In this document: in pieces, positions 9,624 through 19,261 of the stretch
Layout: each line of letters opens with the position of its first letter
Position numbering within the stretch: the stretch's first letter is position 1
DNA from: CAVWDI01 sp963793095
Lineage (GTDB): Bacteria; Chloroflexota; Anaerolineae; Anaerolineales; UBA4823
NCBI GenBank assembly: GCA_963793095.1
Contig: CAWBYY010000011.1
Location: forward strand, 372,001 to 436,000
DNA length: 64,000 bases
Direction: 5' to 3'
Program-made: the position numbers and the translations under genes
The notes under the pieces: generated by a model
What the model was told of the DNA's origin: nothing
Seen by the model: the letters and a program-made list of their open reading frames with translations, nothing else
Database searches by the model: none

Positions 9624-10484
9624 AAATGTCGAAGGACATCAGGAGGGAGCAGTAAAAGGTTACAATCCAAAAAAGCCTGGATACCGCTGTTATAACATCT
9701 AGTTGGCTTTCTGTGATGAAATCAAGGCCTTCCTGACTGGCTATGTCAGAAAAGGAGATACCTGTACGGCGAACTGCACAGCAGAAATGATCAAGGAAAT
9801 CGTTGCCCAACTCAAAGACGAGGGATTGGAGATCACCTTTCGCATGGACAGCGGCTATTTTGACGATAACATTCTGGAAACGATCGAATCATTGGGGTGT
9901 ACTTATGTGATCAAGGGAAATGGGTATCCAACGCTTGTTGAACAGGTGACCAATCCATCCGTTGTATTTGTTACCGGTGAAGCAGGCCTGGAGGCCACCG
10001 AGCTTGTTACAGCCCTGAACACATGGAAAGAAGACAGAAGGTTTGTGGTTTCGCGAGTTTTGGGAGATGAAAAAGACAGAAAACAATTATCTTTCCTGGA
10101 AGGCGAAGACTACGATTATTTCTTTTTTGTCACCAACACGGAACAAACGTCATAAGAAGTGGTTGAATTCTATAAAAAACATGGGAACTGTGAGAATTAC
10201 ATTACATCAAGGAAGCCAAGTATGACATGGCGGTTGGGCACCTGCTGCTCCAGTCATTTTGGGCCAATGAAGCGATCTTTCAGTTGATGATGCTGGCTTA
10301 CAATCCGTTTTTGTTGTTCAAGATGGACTTCGCAGGGGAAACAGAATACCGGTAACAAATCAAGACCTTCCACTTGAAGTATATTTTCCTGGCTGGAAAG
10401 ATCATCAGAACTGCCAGAAGTGTGGTGATGAAACTCTCGGACAGATATCAATATCAAGAGTTGTTTGAAAACAGCCTGTCTTAG
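9624..10484 (+). pseudogene. IS1380-family transposase relic
   Basis: This is closely similar at DNA and protein level to the transposase at 52453-53716 but lacks the first 130 or so codons. The match begins near AAATGTCGAAGG and continues through FCDEIKAFLTGYVRKGDT and FRMDSGYFDDNILETIES. An in-frame TAA at 10153 (after VTNTEQTS) and further changes near 10200 and 10354 break the rest. The C-terminal end matches to TAG 10484. The similarity continues about 200 bp beyond the gene to about 10686, just as in the other copy. Confidence 0.85.
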
Positions 10485-10686
10485 AAATATCCCTCTTCAT
10501 GTCTCAACCCGTTGTTTCGATTTAAACCTACCAAAAAAATCATTTCAGATGCCCGAATTTGTGAAAGTGGATAAAAAAATTATGCTTATGTGGAGGAAAT
10601 GATGCTAAAATTAGACCAAGATTGCCAAAATCATCACCCTTTGATGTGAAAATATTGGTCGAATTTATTCGACGTGGAATCTCGGT
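10485..10686 (+). repeat. IS1380 3' noncoding tail, copy 1
   Basis: About 200 bp after the transposase relic matches 53717-53922 nearly base for base. It ends with GACGTGGAATCTCGGT in both copies, after which the sequences part. This sets the probable right boundary of the element. A short palindrome, GTCGAAT-TT-ATTCGAC, lies close to that end. Confidence 0.65.
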
Positions 10687-10728
10687 ATTAAAAAACCTTC
10701 GGAGTTATTTTAACCGGGAAAATTTTTC

Positions 10729-11676
10729 ATGAACGAACATGGACTTCCACTTCCGCCAAAGCGGCCAGTACCTGCCTTGCAGTGTTACCTGGCTTATGGT
10801 TCTGCACTGCTGGCAGGTATAGCCTCCTGGTGGGCGCTTTATACCTTCCAGGTAATTGAAGACGTTTTCTGGATTGGTCTTGTTGTGACCTGTATCTGCA
10901 CGATTGTTATCTGGATATTCTCGGTTGCCAACGGAAATTCCTCTATTTACGATCCATACTGGGTGATCGCGCCGCCCTTTCTTGCGGTTGCAATCAAGGC
11001 TAGCGGAGGTGGCGGTCTATTCGGCCCCTGGAATTTAAGGCAGGTCTGCATTTTTATTTGCCTTTTTATCTGGGCAGGACGCTACCATATCTTTTACAGG
11101 TGGAGCGGATGGAGCACCGGATTGCTACATGAAGACTGGCGCTATGAGCAAATGCGGAACTTTCCTCTTCCATACTGGCTGATTTCACTGCTGGGAATGC
11201 ACCTTTTTCCAACCTTGCTGGTATATTTTGCCTTCGCGCCGGCAGCCCTGGTTTTGGGGGCGCTCCCGTCCCTTCAGGCATCCTTCAATTTTTTGGATGT
11301 TATAGGTTTAGCTGGGGCAATTTCTGCAGTTGCGATTTTGTATTTTGCGGATGAGCAGCTGCGCAAGTTTCGTTTGACGAATGAATACAGCCTGGGTGGA
11401 ACTTATACTGGAGGTCTTTGGAAATACTCACGCCATCCCAATTATTTTGGTGAGGTGCTTTTCTGGCTTTCCATGATACCGTTTGCTGTAGCTGCCGGGA
11501 TAGCTGGAAACAGCCCTGTGCTTGTTTTTGCCGGACCCATTGTGATGGCGTTGTTTTTTCGTTTCAGTGCCTGGCTTATGGACGTTCGCTCCCTTCAGCG
11601 CCGCCTGGAATACCGGAAGGTGATGGAAAGTACCAGCCCAATGGTCCCCTGGCCTCCGAGAGAAAAAGCGGAATAA
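10729..11676 (+). CDS. DUF1295 / steroid 5-alpha-reductase-like membrane protein
   Basis: A 315-residue integral membrane protein with about eight hydrophobic segments. The hallmark is GGLWKYSRHPNYFGEVLFW near residues 226-244, the 'RHPNY.GE' motif that binds the cofactor in DUF1295 proteins and related ICMT/sterol reductases. 'YDPYW' near residue 80 is also typical of DUF1295. Substrate unknown; lipids or isoprenoids are likely. The ATG follows a very AT-rich stretch, and the only purine-rich site (CGGGAA) is weak. It lies between IS1380 and IS256 relics, so it survives in a transposon-littered stretch. Confidence 0.82.
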   Translation: MNEHGLPLPPKRPVPALQCYLAYGSALLAGIASWWALYTFQVIEDVFWIGLVVTCICTIVIWIFSVANGNSSIYDPYWVIAPPFLAVAIKASGGGGLFGPWNLRQVCIFICLFIWAGRYHIFYRWSGWSTGLLHEDWRYEQMRNFPLPYWLISLLGMHLFPTLLVYFAFAPAALVLGALPSLQASFNFLDVIGLAGAISAVAILYFADEQLRKFRLTNEYSLGGTYTGGLWKYSRHPNYFGEVLFWLSMIPFAVAAGIAGNSPVLVFAGPIVMALFFRFSAWLMDVRSLQRRLEYRKVMESTSPMVPWPPREKAE

Positions 11677-11916
11677 GATTCTCGATATTTGCATACCAGC
11701 AGCCAATAATTCCACTTTGATAAGCTTTAATGCCATAATTTCCTTTAGCTTTTTTAGTATACTAAATTGTTATCCCATACTTACGTGACTTGGTGTGATC
11801 TCATAAAATTTCTTCATTTCGCCGTTAGTGTAAACTTCTTTCTGTAAAAATTAAAATTTTTAAAAATGGTAGGTCGGGTGTATCCTAAAGGTAATCACAC
11901 CAAAAAGGAGAACACC

Positions 11917-12228
11917 ATGACCCACCAAAACGATTGTACCTTACAAGCTGAATTACTCGAACAGATAGCAGAGCAAGATTTGGATTATCTTCCCGAACTG
12001 ATTCGTATTGTGATCAACGCTGCGATGCAAGCCGAACGCCAGAAGTATCTTGGTGTAAGCCTTTATGTGAGATCTACTGAATGTCAAGGTCACAGCAATG
12101 GCTACAAACCCAAGACAGTCAGCACCCGGATTGTTCCGATCACATTCGATATACCCCAGGTCCGGGAAGGTGGTTTACACCCGGGGCTGATTTTGACTGA
12201 ATTTATGGAATTTTCAGGGAGGAAATGA
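11917..12228 (+). pseudogene. IS256 (Mutator-like) transposase, N-terminal fragment
   Basis: A good ribosome-binding site (AAAAGGAGAACACC) and an ATG start the typical IS256 N-terminus: ELLEQIAEQDLDYLPELIRIVINAAMQAER, then HSNGYKPKTVSTRIVPITFDIPQVREGG. After 'VREGG', where the catalytic domain should begin, the frame runs into unrelated sequence and stops. About 75% of the transposase is therefore missing. AT-rich sequence with GTGTAAACTTC at about 11830 may be the element's left end. Confidence 0.8.
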
Positions 12229-12571
12229 TTTTTTCACCCAGACTCTGGATTTTATCTTCCAGGCTGTACCCCTGCTGGCAGTATATTCCTGTGTATCTGA
12301 AAATGAATCCAAATTCCAGGCCGCCAGGCTGAATATTTGCTGTGTCCTGGCTTTAGTAATAAATTGATTTAACCTCGCCGTCCGGGCAGGTAAACAACAC
12401 GCGCTGCACCGGTTCACTGGTAAATACAAGCGTTCCGGCTGGAATTCATCTACCTGCGCCAGCTTCTGTCGGCCACAGGAGCACATCCTCTCAGTGCTTG
12501 CGAAAGCTCATTCGGCTGGCATTCCCCCCTGAAGATAGTTCATTCTTTTCACTGGCTTCCTCAAAAAATAT
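12229..12571. other. Noncoding stretch, no gene recognised
   Basis: No convincing gene or RNA was found. A 90-codon frame on the minus strand contains Cys pairs (CSCGRQ, RCSACC) but no recognisable family, and was not accepted. This is probably decayed insertion-sequence flank. Confidence 0.5.
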
Positions 12572-12790
12572 TCAGACTGCAAATTCGGCTCCAGTTTCAT
12601 CTTCCCTGGTCTCCATTTTCCCCCCGTTCTGTCCAGGATAAACTGAGGCCGGGTTGGGGGTCCCGGTTATTTTAGTTGGAGTGGGCCCGGGCAAATCACA
12701 GGAGGCATTAACCAAGGTGAAAACCAGCAGAGCTCCCGCGAACAGGATCCTATTGGCGAGCAGACACCGCCGGTTGGGGGAGCGGCACAC
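12572..12790 (-). CDS. Possible small lipoprotein or lipoprotein remnant
   Basis: A 72-residue frame beginning with a GTG. Residues 4-31 look like a lipoprotein signal: basic start, then ILFAGALLVFTLVNASC, with Cys31 in the lipobox position. A short Pro/Thr-rich tail (PGPTPTKITGTPNPAS) follows, as in the linkers of surface lipoproteins. There is no downstream folded domain and no clear ribosome-binding site, so it may be the surviving front end of a larger gene. Confidence 0.3.
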   Translation of the reverse strand: MCRSPNRRCLLANRILFAGALLVFTLVNASCDLPGPTPTKITGTPNPASVYPGQNGGKMETREDETGAEFAV

Positions 12791-12990
12791 CTGCCAAATG
12801 GCGGAAACGCCCGATTCTTCCAGGATTTATTCCCCAGAAAAATATACCGCCGGTGTATAATCAGGCACCAGAAATACAGGCTGTCCAACTCAGGGCCGTA
12901 AGCTTTACATGATCATTAGCAGTGCGCGGAATGCAACCATACAAATTATTTTCAACCCCTGCAGACAGAAAACAAGGCGTTCTCACACCC

Positions 12991-14256
12991 ATGGCAGACA
13001 CGAATAACCAGGCAAAAATCGGTATACTTGTAGGCGGCGGGCCAGCGCCGGGTATCAACGGCGTGATCAATTCCGCCACCGTGGAAGCCATCCAGCGCGG
13101 TTGCCAGGTGTTCGGCATCTTCAACGGTTTCGAACACCTGGTTAAAGGCCGGCTGGTAGGTATCCCGCTCACACTGGAGCGCGTGGCATACATCCACAAC
13201 CGCGGGGGCTCTATTCTCTACACTTCACGCGCAAACCCGACCCGCTCAGCGGAATACCTGGGTAACTGTGTTAGCGCCCTGAAGGAGAACGGCATCACAC
13301 ACATGATCTCCATCGGTGGAGATGATACCGCTTTCTCCATGTCCAGTGTATGCCGTTATGCGCAGGACGAAATGGGAATAACGATCCGCTCCGCCCATGT
13401 GCCCAAGACCATCGACAACGACCTGCCTCTGCCGCAGGGAATACCCACATTCGGTTTCGAAACAGCCCGCGAGTTAGGGTCGCGCCTGGTGATGAACCTG
13501 AAACAGGATGCTGTGACCAGCCGGCACTGGTTCCTGGTGGTGACAATGGGACGCAACGCCGGCCACCTGGCGCTTGCGATCGGCAAGAGTTCTGTTGCCA
13601 GCATTATTCTCATCCCGGAAGAATGGCCCGCTGGCGAAATCCGCCTTCAGGAGGTGGTGGACATCCTGGCAGGCTCCATCATCCAGCGGCTGGCGCAGAA
13701 TAAGCCTTACGGAGTGGCGCTGCTGGCTGAAGGTATCCTTGAAAAAATGTCTAGCCGCGACTTGAAAAGCCTGGAAAATGTCGAGAGAGATGAGCACGGG
13801 CACATCCGAATGGGGGAGATCAATTTCCTGGACATCCTGAAAGCCGAGCTTGATAGGACATTAAAGGAATTGGAGGTCAATGTGCGCATCGTGAAGCACG
13901 TTCTGGGCTACGAACTGCGCTGCGCGCCGCCCTCCGCATTTGACATCGATTACACTCGCGGATTAGGGCTGGCGGCGGTCGAATTTCTGCTCTCGGGCGG
14001 TCACAGCGCCATCATCACCATCCAGGGCAACCAGGTTGTCCCCATACCTTACAACCAAATGATAGACCCTGAAACAAGGCGCACAGAAGTGCGCATGGTC
14101 GATACCGCCTCCCACGACTACAGGACAGCTTACCGGTTGATGACCCGATTAAAGCCCGAGCATTGTCAGGATGGAGATTACCTGGCTTTGCTGGCATCCC
14201 AAACCAACCTTAACCCGGTTGAATTCAAAGAGCGTTTTAGTTACCTGATGAATTAA
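12991..14256 (+). CDS. pfp: 6-phosphofructokinase, PPi-dependent type
   Basis: A phosphofructokinase of about 420 residues. Visible motifs are GILVGGGPAPGINGVI (residues 11-26), SIGGDDTAFS (107-116), PKTIDNDLP (138-146) and MGRNAGHLA. The Asp after GGD (GGDD, not GGDG) and the Lys before TIDND (PKTIDND, not PGTIDND) are the two positions that mark pyrophosphate use in this family, so the reaction is probably reversible F6P + PPi = F1,6BP + Pi. The frame is open further upstream to 12922. ATG 12991 was chosen because family members start close to the glycine-rich motif; no Shine-Dalgarno decides it. The gene stands alone. Confidence 0.87.
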   Translation: MADTNNQAKIGILVGGGPAPGINGVINSATVEAIQRGCQVFGIFNGFEHLVKGRLVGIPLTLERVAYIHNRGGSILYTSRANPTRSAEYLGNCVSALKENGITHMISIGGDDTAFSMSSVCRYAQDEMGITIRSAHVPKTIDNDLPLPQGIPTFGFETARELGSRLVMNLKQDAVTSRHWFLVVTMGRNAGHLALAIGKSSVASIILIPEEWPAGEIRLQEVVDILAGSIIQRLAQNKPYGVALLAEGILEKMSSRDLKSLENVERDEHGHIRMGEINFLDILKAELDRTLKELEVNVRIVKHVLGYELRCAPPSAFDIDYTRGLGLAAVEFLLSGGHSAIITIQGNQVVPIPYNQMIDPETRRTEVRMVDTASHDYRTAYRLMTRLKPEHCQDGDYLALLASQTNLNPVEFKERFSYLMN

Positions 14257-14269
14257 TGAAATTCGGGGG

Positions 14270-14563
14270 AGCGGCATTTTAGGGGTCTCAGAACTTTGTC
14301 GAAGGACAGCAAGGCCTGGCCTTTTTTGGAATGATTGGCCTCTCCCCTGTCTACATGGGCATCCTGATAAGGGTCAAACCCCAGAGGTAGATAATCCTCC
14401 CACAGTTTGCGTTTCCGGCGCTGCTGGCTGATGGAGTTGATTAGCGACCCCCGGCTACCCTGATATCCTTCACTAATCAGGATTTGGAAGATGCGCTGAC
14501 CCGTAAAGCGCTAATTGTGAGGCTGCCGCCGGCTCTTTTCCAGTAGTTCGGCTATTTGTTTCA
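14270..14563 (-). pseudogene. IS21-family transposase (istA) internal relic
   Basis: On the minus strand one frame with a single stop gives KQIAELLEKSRRQPHN, stop, RFTGQRIFQILISEGYQGSRGSLIN. It continues to YLPLGFDPYQDAHVDRGEA, which is the start of the IstA catalytic core ('fdPG.eAQvDWGE'). The invariant Trp of VDWGE is Arg here. Both ends are missing. It partly overlaps in sequence with the relic at 9043-9385. Confidence 0.75.
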
Positions 14564-14809
14564 AAAAGTAATCAACTACCAAGACCATATTCAGGCTAAA
14601 AGACAGTATGGTTCAGTATACCTATATGAAGACATGTGAATTGGAAGTTCTTATTAATTTAAAAGATAAAAACCAAATGTTGGATGGCTAAAAATTGGGG
14701 ATCTGGAGGAAAACGTCGCTTATAATTGACAGCACGCAAATGTATAATCTTTAAAACTAAAGTTTGATTGACTCTCTTTAATTTCCTATGGATATACATT
14801 TAAAATAAG

Positions 14810-15031
14810 ATGAGAGATTTGCTGGCGAAGATATTGCCCGGAAGCGTGATGGAGCAAATTGAGAGCGAGTCAAAGAGCTGGTATTTCAAGTGCAGCTGCG
14901 GGCACGAATTCGACATCTGGAGTATGGGAGGGGTGAGGTACAAAGCAAAAGGGCATCCACGCCGGCTGGTTACCTGCCCTGAATGTAATAAGACCGATTT
15001 TCTCAAGCTCAACAAAAGGGAGCGAGATTAA
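14810..15031 (+). CDS. Small zinc-ribbon protein
   Basis: A 73-residue protein with two cysteine pairs: FKCSCGHEFD near residue 26-36 and VTCPECNKTDF near 54-64. This is a C-x-C...C-x2-C zinc ribbon. The first half is acidic and helical, the tail is basic (KLNKRERD). It probably binds metal and either nucleic acid or a protein. No Shine-Dalgarno is obvious and the upstream region is AT-rich. It is isolated from other genes; no specific family recognised. Confidence 0.6.
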   Translation: MRDLLAKILPGSVMEQIESESKSWYFKCSCGHEFDIWSMGGVRYKAKGHPRRLVTCPECNKTDFLKLNKRERD

Positions 15032-15164
15032 AATAGGCCAAACGAAAGGCACACACGGTTAAAGATCAAAATTCTCCGGGAGTTAATTTTGTGGAGGCTG
15101 GCACCCGATAATTCACCAGAAGTGATCCGGTAACCATGAAGTTATCCGAAGTTTCGGGTGCTAT

Positions 15165-16623
15165 TTATGGACTCTCCCTCCACAAGTCTCCCCACCATCC
15201 CGGATAGATTCCCAATTTTTCCCACAAATCCCTTGCGTCAAATTCATCCAGCCCGGTGTTTCTCTCCAATCGCAGCCAGAAGGCCTGCCACCAGCCCTCG
15301 GGTTCGACCTTGACCCCGTCATACTCCGTCGGGCGGTTCGACCCGCCGCCCACCACCAGGCTGCCTACGTAGTCGGCCTCTGAGTACACCCGCTCGATCT
15401 CGCCGGCGATCTCCTGCATGTCTTCCTCCGAAACAATCCCGTTGCTGGTGGCCTTGTAGAACTGGACGGTCACCCGGATGGGGAAACGCTCATCGCGTTC
15501 GATCTTCAGTCCGTCAATTTCGGTAAACGGTCCCTCCACTTCCCCGTGGCCGATCACCGCCTCTTCGACATCGCTGGCTGATTGGGCTGCCATCGGCATA
15601 GGCGCCGCCATTTCAGCATCCTCGGAAAGCCCGAATCCCCATCTGGCTTTATGCTTCTGCTTCAATGGCACCTGGATGATCATCACCATATTAAGCCCTT
15701 TGCCCTTCGAATCGACCTGGGCATTATCTGCGGGTCCTTCCCGAAGGTCAAAATCGCTCAGCCTCTCTCCAGTGAAACTGGCGCGTTCGCCATCCTGGTT
15801 GAAGAACAGGCGCTGTCCCCAGGTGTCGCCGGCCGGGAAAGCGTCACGCACGTTGTCGATCACGGTTGCGCTGGCGCCTTCTCGGGTTGCAACAATCGTC
15901 AAAACCGCGGGATCACCCTGAAAGGATTGGTAATTAAAGATTACCGGATTAAATTCGGCCCTGCCTTCATGCGGGACCGGCAGAAACGCCGCCTGTGCAC
16001 TGACCAGAACATGGCTGTCCCGCTTAGCCAGCAGCGAGTTTTCCCTGCCCGTCCCAGGAATTTGGTTGCGACAGGTAACTCCGGAAATCCCCCAGGTACT
16101 CCTTCAAAGAAATTCTATACAGCTCATCGTCATCCTCGTTCCCAACAAGCAGGTAGAATTTATCCAGGGGGATGTCGGCGGTCAGGTCGCTGAAATTCGG
16201 ATAGCGGATCACCGGCATTAAGGTGAGACGGTAACTGCAGGTATCCGGGTTCCAGTGCTGAACCTGGATGGTAACATCGGAAATATTTGGACCAACTGAG
16301 GAATTGTAGTAACGGCCTGTATCCTCCCAGGTGACATTAACGATATTGAGACCTTCCAACTCTGCCAGGCGCTGGGCTTTTTCATCCCAAACCATAGCGG
16401 CGGTTTTCTCAATTGCCTCAATATAATCAAAATCAATGTTTCTGCTGCCTCCTGACCCACCGGACCGGGCTGGAGGTGTACAGGGAGGGGAGACATCCAT
16501 CGCATGAGCGGTTTTTGGGGATTCGACCGTGAATAGGTTGTCTGCCAAATTGAATTCCAACCCTCCAGCCCCTATGACAATTGCTAGCGTTATCAAGGTT
16601 GTACAAAGACCTTTTACGAACAT
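15165..16623 (-). CDS. Secreted protein of unknown function, broken by one extra base
   Basis: Two minus-strand frames belong to one gene. The first (from ATG 16623) has a signal peptide (MFVKGLCTTLITLAIVIGAGG), then NIDFDYIEAIEKTAAMVWDEKAQRLAELEG and KFYLLVGNEDDDELYRISLKEYLGDF. It ends falsely in GKLAAG near 16024. Dropping one A of the AAAA near 16042 joins it to a frame reading NSLLAKRDSHVLVSAQAAFLPV and on to 15165. The product would be about 485 residues, extracytoplasmic, with an acidic C-terminal part rich in Trp (PEGWWQAFWLRLE; YPGWWGDLW). AAAAGGAGGCGGCG precedes the start. No known enzyme family was recognised. Confidence 0.7.
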
Positions 16624-17155
16624 CGCCGCCTCCTTTTAAATTTTATAGTTTTTAACTACGTATTAGACGAAGAAAATAAATTCTTGGTTCCCACCTCCTG
16701 TAGTTTTTCAGAGCTTTTAAAACGAAAAACGGTGAAAATTTAGAGAGATTTTTCAGTGAAATATAATTTTATATATCTAGCTTCACCTAAATCTTTATCT
16801 AGACACGGAAATGCGTCTGAAGGCACCTATTTCCCAATTCTAATCTGGCTCTGCCATCTGACATTTCAAAAGGCAAGAGGTTCTTTTCCAGAGCACTTCA
16901 GAGAAAATTAGCCAGAAAAATAATAGTATCATTTTGCCGTCTAAACAAGCCTGTCCTTTCTCATAAAGATTCAATTACCCGGTTTATTATTTATCCGCCT
17001 TCTCACTTGACTTAATTCTAAATATTCTGTAATTTAATATAAGGGAAGTCAGTTTAAATTGTTCGGAAGATAACAACCGGAGCGGGCTAAATCCCCCCGG
17101 ATGAGGTCCTGGAATAAATAAGAAATGCCAGAATTACCTGCTGAAGGAGGAGGCC
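16624..17155. other. AT-rich intergenic region between divergent genes
   Basis: About 530 bp of AT-rich sequence between the minus-strand secreted protein and the plus-strand universal stress protein. It holds both ribosome-binding sites and must hold both promoters, but no pair of -35/-10 boxes stood out well enough to call. Confidence 0.5.
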
Positions 17156-18157
17156 ATGTCGAATAAGAGACAGATAGAGAAAGAAGGTCCGGGTGGGGCA
17201 CAGCCCGTTGATTCAGGAGGTCTCCGGCCAAACCCGATCCGGATCCTGCTGGCGGACGATGGATCCGAGCACGCCCGGGCTGCGGTTGCGCTGCTGAAGG
17301 ACCTGCCTCTCCCGCCTGACACCCACATTCACGCCCTGGCGGTCGTGCCCACCCTGGATGTTTCCCGCCATGGCATGCTGGAAGCGGCCCTGGAAAGGAC
17401 CGCAAGGGAACTGAATGAAAGCGGGCTGCAGGTGGCCACAGAAATTAAGGGCGGCGTCCCGGCAGCCACCATCAACGACTACGCCGAACGCCACAAACCA
17501 GACCTGATCGTGCTTGGCGCCAAGGGTCTCAGGGCCACCCTCGGCATCCTGCTGGGAGGAGTTGCCCAGCAGGTTGTGGAATATTCCCGCCGACCTGTGC
17601 TGGTTGTCCGGGCGCCCTACAATGGGATCAAGCGGGTTCTGGTGGTGACCGATGGGTCCAGCCACAGCCAGTGCGCCCTGGCCTACCTGGGGGCGGATGT
17701 AAGCGAGGCGCCGACTTTACTGCCGGTATGCGAGGCGCGATTGCCGCTGCCCCCGGAAGCGGACATCACGGTTATGCATGTGCTGCCTCCGATCCTTTCG
17801 GCGGACATGGTTGCCCGCTCCTGGATGGTCGGACCGGATATGCTCTTCCCGATCCCCACCGAGGCAGTGGACGACAGGGAACTCGAGCACCAGGAGCGCC
17901 AACAGGGCCAGACGCTGCTGGACAACTCGGTCAGGTCGCTAAAAGCTGGCGGGATGAAAGCGAGCAGTGAACTGAGGCGCGGGGATGCAGCCACGGAGGC
18001 CATCGAATTTATCAAGGCGAACAATAGCGACCTGGTTGTGTGCGGTTCACGAGGCTTGAGCCAGGTCAGCGGCTGGCTGCTGGGCAGCGTATCCCGGAAA
18101 CTGGTCCACTATTCCGGATGTTCGGTCCTGATAGTTAAAGGTGGGAAAGAGGATTAA
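17156..18157 (+). CDS. Universal stress protein with two UspA domains
   Basis: A 333-residue tandem UspA protein. Domain 1 spans about residues 23-160 and ends in VLGAKGLRATLGILLGG and PVLVVR. Domain 2 spans about 162-332 and ends in VVCGSRGLSQVSGWLLGS and SVLIVK. Both carry the G-x2-G-x9-G nucleotide-binding loop, the second in its canonical GSRG form with Ser, so ATP-type binding is likely at least there. The start is set by GAAGGAGGAGGCC. It has no neighbours of related function and may respond to general stress. Confidence 0.9.
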   Translation: MSNKRQIEKEGPGGAQPVDSGGLRPNPIRILLADDGSEHARAAVALLKDLPLPPDTHIHALAVVPTLDVSRHGMLEAALERTARELNESGLQVATEIKGGVPAATINDYAERHKPDLIVLGAKGLRATLGILLGGVAQQVVEYSRRPVLVVRAPYNGIKRVLVVTDGSSHSQCALAYLGADVSEAPTLLPVCEARLPLPPEADITVMHVLPPILSADMVARSWMVGPDMLFPIPTEAVDDRELEHQERQQGQTLLDNSVRSLKAGGMKASSELRRGDAATEAIEFIKANNSDLVVCGSRGLSQVSGWLLGSVSRKLVHYSGCSVLIVKGGKED

Positions 18158-18181
18158 AGAAGATCCAATCTAATAAACATT

Positions 18182-18207
18182 CCTGAGATTTTTGGTTAAA
18201 TCTCGGG
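18182..18207. other. Hairpin between the Usp and ARPP-1 genes
   Basis: CCTGAGATTT and AAATCTCGGG form a 10-bp stem (one wobble) with a six-base loop. There is no U-run, so it is a weak terminator at best; an RNA-stability or regulatory role is possible. Confidence 0.35.
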
Positions 18208-18231
18208 CTCGCCAATATTATAAGGAGATTC

Positions 18232-19212
18232 ATGGACCCAATTGTTACCAATTTCCTGAATATTTTTGAATTCGATAATCTGCAGCGGTCGGAAAATATG
18301 GCGATCCTGCCGGTCATCGCCGGTCAAAATAATGGACCAGAATACCTGACTTTGCAGGAAGCCCTGGACCAGGGGCAGTTCACTATTACGGAAGTTGATC
18401 AGGCTGGTTCTGTTCCAGACTTAAAAGTTGTCAACAACTCATCATTTTATGTGTTGATCCTTGACGGACAGGAACTGGTGGGCGCCAAACAGAACAGAGT
18501 GCTGAATACCACCGTGCTTGTTGATAAAAACACTGAGTTTACGATACCGGTAAGCTGTACTGAACGGGGCCGCTGGTCATATACCACAAGCAAGTTCACC
18601 GAATCGGAATCCTTCCTTCCCAGATCCATTCATATACAAAAGATGGCAAGCGTGTCCGATTCTCTTTTCCAGGCGCAGACTCACGACTCGGACCAAATGC
18701 AGGTCTGGAATGATATCAACCGCTACCACAGGGAAACCGGGACCGGATCCCCTACCGGCGCGGTGATAGACGCCTATCGTACACAGGAAACCAGAATAGA
18801 AGAACTGCTGAAACCCTTCAAAGTAGCCAGCCATCATAATGGTTGCCTGGTTTTAATCAACAACGAGGTGATCGGCATGGATGTCCTCTCGCGGCCCGAA
18901 GCCTTCAGCAAGCTTTCAACAAAGCTGTTGAGAAGTTACGCCATGGAAGCGATCAGAAATAAAAACCAGGAAGGCGGCCAGGTAGATATCAAGAAGGCCG
19001 GGCAGTTTGTTGCTGAAGCCCGCGGGTGCAGCGAAGCCCGTTATAAATCCGCCGGTCTCGGCGAGGATTTCAGGTTTGACAGCCCGCAGCTTATCGGTTC
19101 AGCGCTTGTATACGTGGGGTATGTACTGCACCTCGCCTTTTTTAATAAAGGGTATGATCACGCGTCAGATCGCATGGCGAGCTTCAGGCACAGGCGCGGA
19201 TTTCGAGGATAG
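18232..19212 (+). CDS. ARPP-1 (DUF6569) domain protein
   Basis: A 326-residue cytoplasmic protein with the ARPP-1 domain through most of its length. Recognisable blocks are YLTLQEALDQGQFTITEVDQAG, LILDGQELVGAKQNRVLN and IPVSCTERGRWSY. The domain is known from proteins linked to ADP-ribosyl, phosphatase and rhodanese chemistry, but its own activity is not established. TATAAGGAGATTC gives a clear start. The 3' neighbour is a methyltransferase 49 bp downstream on the same strand. Confidence 0.82.
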   Translation: MDPIVTNFLNIFEFDNLQRSENMAILPVIAGQNNGPEYLTLQEALDQGQFTITEVDQAGSVPDLKVVNNSSFYVLILDGQELVGAKQNRVLNTTVLVDKNTEFTIPVSCTERGRWSYTTSKFTESESFLPRSIHIQKMASVSDSLFQAQTHDSDQMQVWNDINRYHRETGTGSPTGAVIDAYRTQETRIEELLKPFKVASHHNGCLVLINNEVIGMDVLSRPEAFSKLSTKLLRSYAMEAIRNKNQEGGQVDIKKAGQFVAEARGCSEARYKSAGLGEDFRFDSPQLIGSALVYVGYVLHLAFFNKGYDHASDRMASFRHRRGFRG

Positions 19213-19261
19213 GAAAAACCCAATCAGCTTTTGATAACCGCAGTTTCCAGCTGAATAGAAT

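Noticed and set aside
12214..12486. Minus-strand frame with Cys pairs (CSCG, CSACC)
   Set aside because: Might suggest a zinc-binding transposase piece, but no family pattern holds over more than a few residues and there is no good start.
15478..16193. Plus-strand frames opposite the secreted protein
   Set aside because: Shadows: the minus-strand reading has a signal peptide, a strong ribosome-binding site and continuous composition.
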